Origin: Bifidobacterium scaligerum
GTDB taxonomy: Bacteria; Actinomycetota; Actinomycetes; Actinomycetales; Bifidobacteriaceae
Assembly: GCF_002802865.1 (NCBI RefSeq)
Contig: NZ_PGLQ01000002.1
Coordinates: 158,110-222,109, forward strand
Direction of reading: 5' to 3'
Length of the DNA: 64,000 bases
Position 1 is the first letter of the stretch. Each line of letters starts with the position of its first letter. A program made the position numbers and the translations under genes. Below the pieces are notes generated by a model. The model searched no databases and had not been told where the DNA came from. It saw only the letters and a list, made by a program, of their open reading frames with translations. Shown one piece after another: positions 35,042 through 43,560 of this stretch.

Positions 35042-37336
35042 ATGCCAGCCAATCGTTCCCACTCCCCCGCCATCGCCGCCGAGCTCAACCATATTCGATT
35101 CAGCTACGACCACGGTGCAAGCTGGGCGCTGGACGATGTTTCACTGACCATTCGCGCCGGCGAACGCGTATGCCTGGTGGGCCCGAACGGTTCCGGCAAG
35201 TCCACGCTGGCCCGACTGATCGCCGGGCTCACCGCACCCGACGCCGGCGACATCACGCTGCTCGATCATCATGTCGTTGCCGACGTCACCCCGAACGCAG
35301 ACGAATACCGTGCGGCACGACGCGGCATCGGCGTGGTGTTCCAAAATCCCGAAGACCAGCTGCTGACCACCGTACTTGAGGATGATGTGGCCTTCGGCCC
35401 GGAGAATCTGGGGCTCGATCGTACCGTTATCGCGACACGCATTCGGCAGAGCCTCGACGCCGTGGATATGTCGAGCGTCCGCCGCGCCGACCCCACGCGC
35501 ATGAGCGGCGGGCAACAGCAGCGTGCCGCCATTGCCGGCATGCTGGCCATGAACCCTGCCATGCTGGTGTTGGACGAACCCACTGCCATGCTCGATGAAA
35601 CCGCTCGCGCCGAGGTGATGCGCGTGCTGGACGCTTTGCAGCAACGCGGTACCACCATCGTGCATGTGACGCATCATCCGAATGAGACACGCCATGCCGA
35701 TCGTGTGATTCACATGGAATCCGGGCACATCGCCGAAGATGCATCCGGTCAAGCCACCGCGCAGTGCCCGGAAACGGGTGTCCTCACACCGCCCCCCGCT
35801 GCGGACGATTCCTCTACCCCGCTGCCGGTTCTGTCGAACAGCAGCACGCCACAGAACAACGCTCCCATTATTCGCGTCTCGCACCTGACCTATCGGTATG
35901 CGGACGGCGAGCGCCCGGTAATCGACGATCTGTCCTTCTCGATACAGCCGGGCGAAACCGTAGCGTTGATGGGCACTAACGGCTCCGGCAAATCCACGTT
36001 GGCCCGGCTGTTATGCGCGCTGGCCAGACCGGAATCCGGCACCATTGAGGCGGCCGGCATTCCCGTGGTGCGGCCGAAGCCCGCTCATCGCAAGCAGATT
36101 GCCCAGTTGCGTCGCCGTGTGGGATACGTGATGCAGCATCCCGAGCAGCAGTTGTTCGCGGAGACGGTGGCCGAGGATGTGGCGTACGGTCCACGCAATC
36201 AGGGATTGAGCGACGCCGATGTGCAGCAACGTGTGCGCGAAGCCCTCGCGTTGCTGCACATCGAGCATCTGGCTGATCGCTCACCGTTCGACCTGTCCGG
36301 AGGACAGCAGCGGCTTGCGGCCATCGCCGGCGTGGTGGCCTGCCGGCCGGATGTGCTGGTGATGGATGAGCCCACAGCAAGTCTCGATGTACAGGCAAAG
36401 GCTCGTATTCATGAGTTGCTTCATACGCTCAAAGAGCGCGGCGTCACGATGCTTATCATCACGCACGACCGTGCAGAGGCGGAATCACTAGCCGATCGCG
36501 TCGTACGCATGCCGTCGCCGTCCGAAGCGCAGTCATCACCATCTATCCAACGCGATGCCGCACCGCAGTCCAAGACGGACCATCGTTCGCCGGTTCATCA
36601 GTTGGATCCTCGCGTGAAGATGGTTGGTTTTCTGGCTGCGATGTTTACGATGTTTGCGGTCAACACGCCCGCGCAACTCGCGACGGGTATCGCGTTCACG
36701 TTGGCGGTAATGATGGCCGGACGGCTCAATCCGATTCGTCTGCTTGCCACAATCCATCCGATTCTGGCATTGATGGCGGTAATGAGCCTATGCAATCTGG
36801 TGGTGGTGCGCACCGGCACCCCGCTATTCACATGGGGACCGCTAAGCGTGACCGATGACGGCGTGACCATTGCGGTGCTCTACACATGCAGATTCGCACT
36901 GGTCATTATTCTGGGTGCGATATTCCTGACCACCACCACGCCCACCGCCATCACTGACGCGTTCGAGGCGTTGCTGCATCCATTTGGCAGATTCGGCTTG
37001 CATACACAGGAAATCGCATTGGTGATGAGCTTGGCGCTACGTTTCATTCCTACGCTGACTGACGAGACCCGCTCCATCATCGATGCGCAGGCGGCCCGTG
37101 GCGGTTCCATCGAAACCGGCTCCCTGAGCCAGCGCATCAAGGCGATGAGTGCCATCATCGTGCCGGTATTCGCCGGAACATTGCGTCATGCCGACAATTT
37201 GTCGCTGGCGTTGGATGCGCGCTGTTATGAGGAAGGCATCGTTCGTACTCATTGGCGGGTGTTCGCGCCTTCCGCGCGCGATGCGGTGTTCGCCGTGACG
37301 GTCATCGCCTATATCGTCGCGATCGTGGTGTTGTAA
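35042..37336 (+). CDS. Energy-coupling factor transporter, fused EcfA-EcfA-EcfT
   Basis: 764 residues containing the whole energizing module in one chain. The first ATPase spans about 12-240 (Walker [10 protein letters not shown] from 47, signature [14 protein letters not shown]). After a linker of about 35 residues the second ATPase spans about 275-490 ([24 protein letters not shown]). The membrane-coupling T protein begins at [10 protein letters not shown] (521) and has several membrane segments, with AQAARGG and LDARCYEEG as the two Ala-Arg-Gly type coupling helices. ATP hydrolysis drives uptake by S components. AAGG four bases before the ATG. Adjacent to ribU, but separated by three hairpins, so probably shared with other S components as well. 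Confidence 0.94.
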   Translation: MPANRSHSPAIAAELNHIRFSYDHGASWALDDVSLTIRAGERVCLVGPNGSGKSTLARLIAGLTAPDAGDITLLDHHVVADVTPNADEYRAARRGIGVVFQNPEDQLLTTVLEDDVAFGPENLGLDRTVIATRIRQSLDAVDMSSVRRADPTRMSGGQQQRAAIAGMLAMNPAMLVLDEPTAMLDETARAEVMRVLDALQQRGTTIVHVTHHPNETRHADRVIHMESGHIAEDASGQATAQCPETGVLTPPPAADDSSTPLPVLSNSSTPQNNAPIIRVSHLTYRYADGERPVIDDLSFSIQPGETVALMGTNGSGKSTLARLLCALARPESGTIEAAGIPVVRPKPAHRKQIAQLRRRVGYVMQHPEQQLFAETVAEDVAYGPRNQGLSDADVQQRVREALALLHIEHLADRSPFDLSGGQQRLAAIAGVVACRPDVLVMDEPTASLDVQAKARIHELLHTLKERGVTMLIITHDRAEAESLADRVVRMPSPSEAQSSPSIQRDAAPQSKTDHRSPVHQLDPRVKMVGFLAAMFTMFAVNTPAQLATGIAFTLAVMMAGRLNPIRLLATIHPILALMAVMSLCNLVVVRTGTPLFTWGPLSVTDDGVTIAVLYTCRFALVIILGAIFLTTTTPTAITDAFEALLHPFGRFGLHTQEIALVMSLALRFIPTLTDETRSIIDAQAARGGSIETGSLSQRIKAMSAIIVPVFAGTLRHADNLSLALDARCYEEGIVRTHWRVFAPSARDAVFAVTVIAYIVAIVVL

Positions 37337-37411
37337 TGCTTCATGGCTGCAGTGCAGGTTGACGCGCCCGACGGGTATGCTGTTGGGGTTATCGAAACGT
37401 AAGGAATTTCT

Positions 37412-37717
37412 ATGGCATTGACCAAAAAGCAAACCAAGCAGCTGCGCGCGCTGGCCAACTCCCTGAAGCCCCTGTTTTATGTGGGCAAGAATGATCTGAC
37501 GGAAGCGGCCATCAATCAGGCCGATGAGACCATCGAGAAGCACGAGCTCATTAAATGCGCCGTGCAGGACGGTTCCGGCCTGACCGCCAAGGAGGCCGCC
37601 GAAGAGCTGGCCGCCCAGCTGGATGCCGAAGTGGTGCAGTCCATCGGCAATCGCTTCGTGCTCTACCGTCGCTCCCAGCGCAAGGATGTGGAGCATATCA
37701 AACTCGTGCGTGAATAA
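37412..37717 (+). CDS. yhbY: YhbY-family RNA-binding (CRM domain) protein
   Basis: 101 residues, almost entirely one CRM domain. LTKKQTKQLRALANSLKPLFYVGKNDLTEAAINQ matches the start of the YhbY fold, with the GxxG-type RNA loop appearing as VGKN, and NRFVLYRRS near the end. Members bind pre-50S ribosomal particles and aid assembly. GTAAGGA precedes the ATG. It has its own terminator. Confidence 0.92.
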   Translation: MALTKKQTKQLRALANSLKPLFYVGKNDLTEAAINQADETIEKHELIKCAVQDGSGLTAKEAAEELAAQLDAEVVQSIGNRFVLYRRSQRKDVEHIKLVRE

Positions 37718-37746
37718 GACGACGCGCGTAGCACAGGCAGGTGTTT

Positions 37747-37776
37747 ATGGCTTCCCCGACGGGAAGCCATTTTTTG
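37747..37776 (+). terminator. Rho-independent terminator after yhbY
   Basis: Perfect 10-bp stem ATGGCTTCCC with GGGAAGCCAT, 4-base loop CGAC, followed by TTTTTTG. About 30 bases after the stop codon. Confidence 0.92.
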
Positions 37777-37872
37777 TTTGGTCTGCCCGTGCTGTTCCTA
37801 TCTTCAGCAAAACGTGAGATTATAGTGACCAGCAACGATTCGATACCGTTCGCCTAGAGAAGGGACCCAACG

Positions 37873-38552
37873 ATGAGCGACAATCAACAACCGTACGTAC
37901 CCGCCCCGGAAGGGCAGCCGCAGAACACGCAATCCAACGCCACGCCGAATACGGCGTACACCGGACAGCCGCAGAACGGATACCCCGGATATGAGGGCTA
38001 CGCGGCACCGCAACAAGCCGCCTATGGACAGTCGGCAGCAGGACAGCCGGCGTATGGCGAGCCAGTAAATGGCCAGAATGCTTACGGACAGCCGGCGGCT
38101 ATCAGCAGCCGCAGTACGGCGCTCAGCCAACCAATCCGTATGTGCAACCGCAGCAACCTCCATATGGCCCCGCAGGAGCATACGGCCAGCCACAATACAG
38201 CCAGCCACAGTACAATCAGCCACAATACGGCCCCCAGTATGGCCAGCCCGTCAACCCGTATACTCAGCCGTATTCGGCACCGCAATACCCTGCCGGATAT
38301 GCCGCCAAATCCAAAATGGCCGCCGGATTGCTGGGCATCTTCCTTGGCTCGCTGGGCGTACACAACTTCTATCTGGGATACACCGGCAAAGCCGTCTGCC
38401 AGCTGCTGCTGACCTTGGTCGGCTGGATCATCATCGGCCTCGGCCCGATTGCAGCCGCCATCTGGGGCTTGGTGGAAGGCATTCTAATCCTGTCCAGCCA
38501 GTACGGATCGCCATGGCATAAGGATGCCAACGGTCAAGAGTTGACGGATTAA
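37873..38552 (+). pseudogene. TM2-domain protein with a frameshift
   Basis: The start is good (AAGGGACCCAACG before the ATG). The first 75 codons give a low-complexity Gln/Pro/Tyr-rich region (YGQSAAGQPAYGEPVNGQNA). At about 38095-38100 the frame is lost: continuing gives an out-of-character tail, whereas the -1 frame resumes with YQQPQYGAQPTNPY and runs through AKSKMAAGLLGIFLGSLGVHNFYLGY, an intact TM2 domain with two membrane segments, to the stop at 38552. A single-base deletion in GGCGGCTAT explains both. It is either a real lesion, a sequencing error or slippage. TM2 proteins are small membrane proteins of unknown function. Confidence 0.85.
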
Positions 38553-38585
38553 TCGACCCGAACCGATAATTTCACCACGACACGC

Positions 38586-38622
38586 CGGTCATGGACTCAA
38601 TATGACGTCCATGACCGTTTTT
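38586..38622 (+). terminator. Rho-independent terminator after the TM2 gene
   Basis: Perfect 11-bp stem CGGTCATGGAC with GTCCATGACCG, 10-base loop, then TTTTTG. Located 34 bases after the TM2 stop codon, which suggests that the frame-shifted gene is still a transcription unit. Confidence 0.9.
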
Positions 38623-38623
38623 G

Positions 38624-38922
38624 TTGTCCACTTCACCATCAAATCACACATTCTCATTGTTTGATTGTTTGTTCAAATGAACACGCTTATACACAGCACA
38701 ACAAATCCTCCCAACACCGTTACCGGGAGGTTAATACTTTATATTTTGGCTTTATTTCACCATTTTCAGTGTTAGGCTTAGGAACCAGTACAAGCCAATG
38801 TGCACAATATCTTTCACAAATCAGAAGATATTTGATGTGCGTTTAATTTTTGAAACGAACATCTTTGGATAGTACATCCGCGTGCAGTTCACCCTGAGCT
38901 GCATCCATGAAAGGACATCACC
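38624..38922. promoter_or_regulatory. AT-rich structured leader of the 139-aa gene
   Basis: About 300 bases with low GC and three secondary-structure elements: the palindrome TGTTCAAATGAACA at 38670-38683, a hairpin CCTCCC/GGGAGG at 38707-38730 followed by TTAATACTTT, and AATATCTT/AAGATATT at 38806-38832. The middle hairpin could terminate or attenuate; the palindrome could be an operator. No reading frame with a ribosome site is seen before the gene at 38923, and no known riboswitch consensus was recognised. Confidence 0.45.
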
Positions 38923-39342
38923 ATGGCGGAAGCAAAAGTTATCGTCGTCGATCCCAGCATGTTCGGCAAGACTCCGGAGGCGAAAACGGCCAAGGCCAAC
39001 ACAGTGGCCAAAAGTTTCGGCATCAGCGATCAAGCGCTGAACGAAGTCGAGTATTTCAAGAGCCAACTGACCAATCACAACGCCTGGGATCTGCCATTCA
39101 TGGGATATGTGAACGAGGATGGCTACGGCTACGCCTACGTTCCGGACGCCGCCATCACCATGAACCCGTATTGGGATGCCCACAAGGCATTCCTGGCATT
39201 GCCGGAAGATGTACAGACCGCATTCGCCATCCGCATGCTGTTCACGCACCGTCCGGTCGACCGCTACGGCGCCGCCATGTTCCTGCATTACCAGCGTGAT
39301 TTCAAGGTCAATTTCGAAGGTGCCGGCGCCAACAAGTGGTGA
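38923..39342 (+). CDS. Small protein of unknown function, 139 aa
   Basis: Not recognised. TGAAAGGACATCACC gives a good ribosome site. The protein is soluble, with no signal peptide or membrane segment. It starts MAEAKVIVVDPSMFGKTPEAK, and the middle is rich in aromatic residues (GYVNEDGYGYAYVPDAA, MNPYWDAHKAF). It ends HYQRDFKVNFEGAGANKW. Codon use is typical of the genome, and the long structured AT-rich leader suggests regulated expression. It converges on the 2-hydroxyacid dehydrogenase gene across two palindromic repeats. Confidence 0.75.
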   Translation: MAEAKVIVVDPSMFGKTPEAKTAKANTVAKSFGISDQALNEVEYFKSQLTNHNAWDLPFMGYVNEDGYGYAYVPDAAITMNPYWDAHKAFLALPEDVQTAFAIRMLFTHRPVDRYGAAMFLHYQRDFKVNFEGAGANKW

Positions 39343-39368
39343 ATCGGCGAAGCACCGATCTCTTCATT

Positions 39369-39411
39369 GCGAATATGTACCACTGAGTTCGGTTCAGTGA
39401 GTCTTTTTCGC
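39369..39411. repeat. Palindromic repeat, family A, decayed copy
   Basis: The left half GCGAATATGTACCACTGA (39369-39386) is intact. The inner stem CACTGA/TCAGTG is kept, but the right outer arm is replaced by AGTCTTTTTCGCAG. Confidence 0.75.
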
Positions 39412-39425
39412 AGAAGATGCCCTTC

Positions 39426-39501
39426 CCTCCTCCCCTTTCCCGCGAATATGTACCGATGAGCGCAACTCAGTGGTACATATTCGCGGGAAAAGGGAAGGAG
39501 G
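39426..39501. repeat. Palindromic repeat, family A, extended copy
   Basis: Core arms CGCGAATATGTACC (39441-39454) and GGTACATATTCGCG (39472-39485). The pyrimidine-rich left flank (CCTCCTCCCCTTTCC) and purine-rich right flank (GGAAAAGGGAAGGAGG) extend pairing to about 29 bp. The right end GGAGGATATC resembles GGTGGATATC beside copy 1 at 20 kb. It lies between convergent genes. Confidence 0.93.
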
Positions 39502-39548
39502 ATATCGACGTTGACGCCACTGACCTTGACAGCGGCCTTTTGTGATTA

Positions 39549-40535
39549 TTAACGTCTCACCAGATTGATCAGTTCCTGTTGCCGGGCATAACGGGACACA
39601 TTGTTGAGCGCAATGCGAATGATCTGGTCTGATGTAGAAGCGAGATGATTGCCTCCAGCCACATGAGGCGTGATCAAACACCGTGGTTCATTCCATAACG
39701 CGCTGTTTTCCGGCAACGGTTCCGGTTCCGTAACATCGAGCGCTGCACCACGAATCATCCCCTGATGCAGTGCCGCAGCAAGCGCGTCGTTATCAATGGC
39801 GTCTCCTCGACCAGCATTGATCACGATGGCCGTGGGCTTGAGCAGGGCCAGACGCTCGGCATCCAACAAATGATGCGTCTGCGGCGAGCGCGGCACGGCA
39901 AGCACCACCACATCCGCCAACGGCAGCAACGCGTTCAGGCGTTCGAATCCATACATTTTCTCAATGCCGCGAGCCGGCACATCCACATGGCGGCGTACGC
40001 CGAATGTACGCATTCCTACGCCTTGCGCCAGCTGTCCGAAGTGGGAGCCGATATCTCCCACACCAATGATCAGCGCAATGCCGCCTTCCGGGCTGAGCAC
40101 CGGTCCCACATCGGACCAATCTCTTCTATTCTGGTTGGCGGCATACTGATTGAGGTTCTTCATCAACGCCCACATCATGGCGAACATGTGCTCGGATACC
40201 GACTTGCCATATGCGCCGCTGGCATTGGTGATCATCGTGCCTCGCGGCAGCATGCCCGGACGAGTATAGGCATCCACTCCGGCGCTGAACGTCTGCAACC
40301 ATTCCAAACGCGTATATTGCGGTGCTTCAGAAACCGGGAAATTGCCGATGATGGCAGTGGCCGCACCGCGAAGCTCCTCGGGAACCGAAGCGTGCCAAAC
40401 CATATCCGCGCGATGGCTTTCATCACCGACGAAACGCTGCGGCACATCGCGTGCGGCCTTGACGAAAGCCTGTCGTTCCACTTCGTTCAGCGGCAGACAG
40501 TTGACGATCAGCTTGTGCGAGTTTTCAATTCCCAT
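39549..40535 (-). CDS. D-isomer-specific 2-hydroxyacid dehydrogenase family protein
   Basis: 328 residues. The NAD-binding fold reads IIGVGDIGSHFGQLAQGVGMRTFGVRR, the family signature PRSPQTHHLLDAERLALLKPTAIVINAGRG follows, and DVTEPEPLPENSALWN and ITPHVAGGN close the active site. Arg in NAGRG, Glu in TEPEPL and His in ITPHVAGG are the expected catalytic triad. The N-terminal substrate domain is less typical, with SAGVD recognisable. This grouping contains glyoxylate/hydroxypyruvate- and PGDH-like enzymes; the substrate is not clear. GGTTGG precedes the ATG at a distance. Followed and preceded by family A palindromes. Confidence 0.9.
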   Translation of the reverse strand: MGIENSHKLIVNCLPLNEVERQAFVKAARDVPQRFVGDESHRADMVWHASVPEELRGAATAIIGNFPVSEAPQYTRLEWLQTFSAGVDAYTRPGMLPRGTMITNASGAYGKSVSEHMFAMMWALMKNLNQYAANQNRRDWSDVGPVLSPEGGIALIIGVGDIGSHFGQLAQGVGMRTFGVRRHVDVPARGIEKMYGFERLNALLPLADVVVLAVPRSPQTHHLLDAERLALLKPTAIVINAGRGDAIDNDALAAALHQGMIRGAALDVTEPEPLPENSALWNEPRCLITPHVAGGNHLASTSDQIIRIALNNVSRYARQQELINLVRR

Positions 40536-40587
40536 GTGTCACCAACCTAGGCCGCAGGGCGGATAATGCGGCTCTCCCCTCTGCCCC

Positions 40588-40664
40588 CTCGCGAATATGT
40601 ACCGCTGACGATACCTCAGTGGTACATATTCGCGAGATCTGCGAGACGGGTACATATTCGCGAG
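40588..40664. repeat. Palindromic repeat, family A, copy with an additional half-site
   Basis: Arms CTCGCGAATATGTACC (40588-40603) and GGTACATATTCGCGAG (40621-40636), then a third exact half GGTACATATTCGCGAG at 40649-40664. The spacing between the two right-hand halves is 28 bases. It lies upstream of the hydroxyacid dehydrogenase start and downstream of the MFS gene end. Confidence 0.95.
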
Positions 40665-40693
40665 AAAGGAGCGGGACGTCAGCGGTCACGCGA

Positions 40694-42160
40694 TCAGCGG
40701 GAACGACGGGCGCGAATGCGGAATGCTGTCGCCAAGCAGCACCAGCCGATCACGCAGATCACGATCATTGTGGCGAAGGTCCATGCGCCGCCCACCGCAG
40801 TGGCGTGGGCGAACTGTGAGGTGCCTTCTTCGCCCGCACCGGCCTGTGCCACGGCCAAAATCGTGGAGAACAATGCCGTTCCGGCAGCACCACCAAACTG
40901 CAGGCCGGTGTTGAAAATGGCGTTGCCGTCCGGACGGAGCTGATGAGGCACTTCGGAAAGGCCGCTGGTCATCACATTGGCATTGCCGATAGCATAGAAG
41001 AAGCCGAAAATGAAATAGAAACCGGCCAATAACGCAGGCGTCAGATGCATGGAAAAGACGAGCATCAGTACCGGTCCTGCAATAGCGATGCCAAGCGGAA
41101 TAAGAATCGGTCGAACCGCGCCGAATTTGTCGTAGAACCAGCCACCCACCGGCGCGCAGACGGCGCCGATCAAAGCGCCGGGCAACACCAGAGAACCCGC
41201 TACGAACGCGCTGACACCAAGCGAAAGCTGAGCCACGTTGGTGATTACATAACCGTAGCCGATGGCAACCAGCGGCAGCAGCGTATAGGCAACGGCATGC
41301 AGCAGCACGGCCGGGTCACGCAGCACGCCGAGACGCAGCAACGGCGAGAACGCACGTTTGGAGCTTACGACAAACAGCATCAGCGAGCCCAGACCGATGA
41401 TCAAGCTCACCACGGCCACAATACCGGATCTCAGGGCCGCTCCCCCGCTCACGGCCGCACTGACAGCCACGCCGCCCTGATTGAGAGCAAGCACCAGACC
41501 AACCAGCGCGATGATGATGGAGCCAAGCTGAATCGGATCAAGATAAGCCGCTTCGGTGTCCGTACGCTGCTCGATGCAGGCACAGCCGATAATCGCCGCA
41601 ATGATCATCAGCGGAATCGCGATGACGAAAATGGCTCGCCACGGCAGCACACTGGTGACCGCGCCGCCCACAGTCGGTCCGATGGCCGGCGCCACGGTGA
41701 TCACCAGTGAGCCCACACCCATCAAACGGCCGATTTTGGAACGCGGGGACTGTTCAAGAATGATGTTGATCATCAGTGGCGTGGCAATGCCGGAGCCAAT
41801 GCCCTGAATGATACGAGCCACAATCATGAGAGGAAACACCGACGCGACAATCATGATAAGCGAGCCGACCAGTCCCAGCGCAACGGCTGCAAGAAAGATG
41901 GTCTTCAAGCGGAAACGGCGTTTCAGGAACGAGCTGATGGGCATCGTGGCGGCCACGGCCAACAGATAGATGGTGGTGATCCACTGCACAGTAGCGGTGT
42001 CCACATGGAATTCGCGCATCAGCGCGGGGAACAACACGGTCATCACGGTTTCAGTCAGAATGCCGATGAAGGCGAGCGAACCCACAGCTACGATGGCACC
42101 AATCAATTTCAGCGGAATCTTCTCGGTATTCAGTGCACGCGCCTGCTCAGTTTCGGGCAT
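40694..42160 (-). CDS. MFS drug/proton antiporter (DHA2-like)
   Basis: 488 residues with about 14 membrane segments. Diagnostic pieces are the N-terminal VQWITTIYLLAVAATMPISSFL (motif of the DHA2 group), RRFRLKTIFLAAVALGLVGS (motif A-like loop), RIIQGIGSGIATPLMINII (motif B/Arg in helix 4) and GVGSLVITVAPAIGPTVGGAV (motif C of antiporters). The family exports cationic drugs, bile salts or other toxic compounds using proton motive force. GAGGAG six bases before the ATG gives a firm start. It lies alone, with no local regulator gene. Confidence 0.9.
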   Translation of the reverse strand: MPETEQARALNTEKIPLKLIGAIVAVGSLAFIGILTETVMTVLFPALMREFHVDTATVQWITTIYLLAVAATMPISSFLKRRFRLKTIFLAAVALGLVGSLIMIVASVFPLMIVARIIQGIGSGIATPLMINIILEQSPRSKIGRLMGVGSLVITVAPAIGPTVGGAVTSVLPWRAIFVIAIPLMIIAAIIGCACIEQRTDTEAAYLDPIQLGSIIIALVGLVLALNQGGVAVSAAVSGGAALRSGIVAVVSLIIGLGSLMLFVVSSKRAFSPLLRLGVLRDPAVLLHAVAYTLLPLVAIGYGYVITNVAQLSLGVSAFVAGSLVLPGALIGAVCAPVGGWFYDKFGAVRPILIPLGIAIAGPVLMLVFSMHLTPALLAGFYFIFGFFYAIGNANVMTSGLSEVPHQLRPDGNAIFNTGLQFGGAAGTALFSTILAVAQAGAGEEGTSQFAHATAVGGAWTFATMIVICVIGWCCLATAFRIRARRSR

Positions 42161-42356
42161 GGAAAACTCCTCTACGTCCTTGGTTACTCAAAATGGAATG
42201 TCAGGTTTACCAACCGGCGTATGTGTCTCTACGCGCCCTCTGACAGGACCAGAACAGGTTCCGATGGCGCGCCCCGTTTATAGCCAGAATGCATTTTAAG
42301 CCCAAAGCCGGACTCATACAGCACCACGTCGCTCATACTTCATGGGCCACGATCCG

Positions 42357-42406
42357 AAAAAACGCTGTGGGGCGCGGCCCGGAGAGTCAGGCCGCGCCCC
42401 ACAGCG
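42357..42406 (-). terminator. Rho-independent terminator of the fruEKFG operon
   Basis: Perfect 17-bp GC-rich stem (arms CGCTGTGGGGCGCGGCC and its complement) with a 10-base loop. On the minus strand it is followed by TTTTTT. It lies about 135 bases after fruG and shields the MFS gene. Confidence 0.95.
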
Positions 42407-42540
42407 CGATGAAAGGAAGAAAAAGGAGAGAAAAAGAAAGGTGATATTCAGTTATCGCAGTATTCAGTTATATGTTGTCCGCTTCCGCATCTCAAAACCT
42501 TCGGCTCGCAGCCGTACGTCTTGAGACGCGCAAGCAAGGC

Positions 42541-43560
42541 CTATTTCTTGTCACCCACCGCCATCACGGCGCGCTGCAACACCACGAAGACGAGGATCAT
42601 GAGGCCGATCACAATGGTGGTCCATTCGGCCGGCACGCCAAGGTCGGTGGTGAGCGGGTCGAGGATGGAGCGGACCAGTGCGCCGAGCACGGAGCCGAGC
42701 ACGTAGCCGAAGCCACCGGTGATAATCGTGCCGCCGATGACCACGGAGGCCACGGCATCGAGCTCCCAGCCCACACCCACGGTGTTCTTGGCGGAACCGA
42801 TGTTCGCGGTGTACACGATGGAGGCCAGGGCGGCCAGCGTAGCGGAAGTCAGGTAGATGATGTACTGCGTGCGCTTGACCGGCAGACCCATGAGCTCGGC
42901 AGAGGAACGGGAACCACCAATGGCGTAGATGGTACGACCGGTGCGAGTGTGGTGCAGCAGGATGTAGCCGAACACCACTACCAGCAGGGCGATGATCACG
43001 CCGACGTTGATGGTCAGATCGTGGGAGATCTTGGGCTGGTCGATGATCTTGATCTCGGCGGAGATGATGTTGAAGTTGTTTCCGTCGGGGAAGGTCAGCG
43101 AATCGGTGGAGATGATGGATGCGAGACCACGGGCCAGGAACATCGTCGACAGCGTGGCGATGAACGGCTGCATGTTAAATTCCTCGATCAACGTGCCGGC
43201 GAGCAGACCGAACACGGCACCGATGAGCAGCATGATGATCATGACCAGGACGGAAGGGACTCCGGCGTTGGCGAGCTTGAGGCCGATCACTGCGGTGATG
43301 GCCACGATAGCGCCCACGGACAGATCGATGCCGCCGGTCAGGATCGGCAGGGTCATGGCCACGGCCAGAATGATCAGGTAGGCGTGGTCGATGAACAGGG
43401 AGGAGACGAAGCCCAGACGCAGGTAGGTGCCGAACAACGCCTGACCCATAATGATCATGAGGATGAAGATCACCACGGCCGCGAGGGTCGGAATCATCTG
43501 GCGATCGATCTTGAAGCCCTTCTTGGGAGCCTTCACTTTGTTTGCCGTAGCTGTTGTCAT
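42541..43560 (-). CDS. fruG: Sugar ABC transporter permease (FruG)
   Basis: 339 residues of the RbsC/XylH-like permease family. There are about nine membrane segments; LTGGIDLSVGAIVAIT and EEFNMQPFIATLSTMFLARG are the classic ribose-type permease blocks and GGTIITGGFGYVLGSVLGAL lies near the end. Last gene of the operon, overlapping fruF by four bases (ATGA). The assignment to the fructose transporter follows from the gene order SBP-ATPase-permease-permease and from close resemblance of the binding protein to B. longum FruE as I recall it; family knowledge alone would allow another pentose/hexofuranose. Confidence 0.85.
   Translation of the reverse strand: MTTATANKVKAPKKGFKIDRQMIPTLAAVVIFILMIIMGQALFGTYLRLGFVSSLFIDHAYLIILAVAMTLPILTGGIDLSVGAIVAITAVIGLKLANAGVPSVLVMIIMLLIGAVFGLLAGTLIEEFNMQPFIATLSTMFLARGLASIISTDSLTFPDGNNFNIISAEIKIIDQPKISHDLTINVGVIIALLVVVFGYILLHHTRTGRTIYAIGGSRSSAELMGLPVKRTQYIIYLTSATLAALASIVYTANIGSAKNTVGVGWELDAVASVVIGGTIITGGFGYVLGSVLGALVRSILDPLTTDLGVPAEWTTIVIGLMILVFVVLQRAVMAVGDKK

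Noticed and set aside
20069-40664. Family A palindromes as ordinary Rho-independent terminators
   Set aside because: They lack T-runs after the stem on both strands, and one copy lies upstream of a gene rather than after it.
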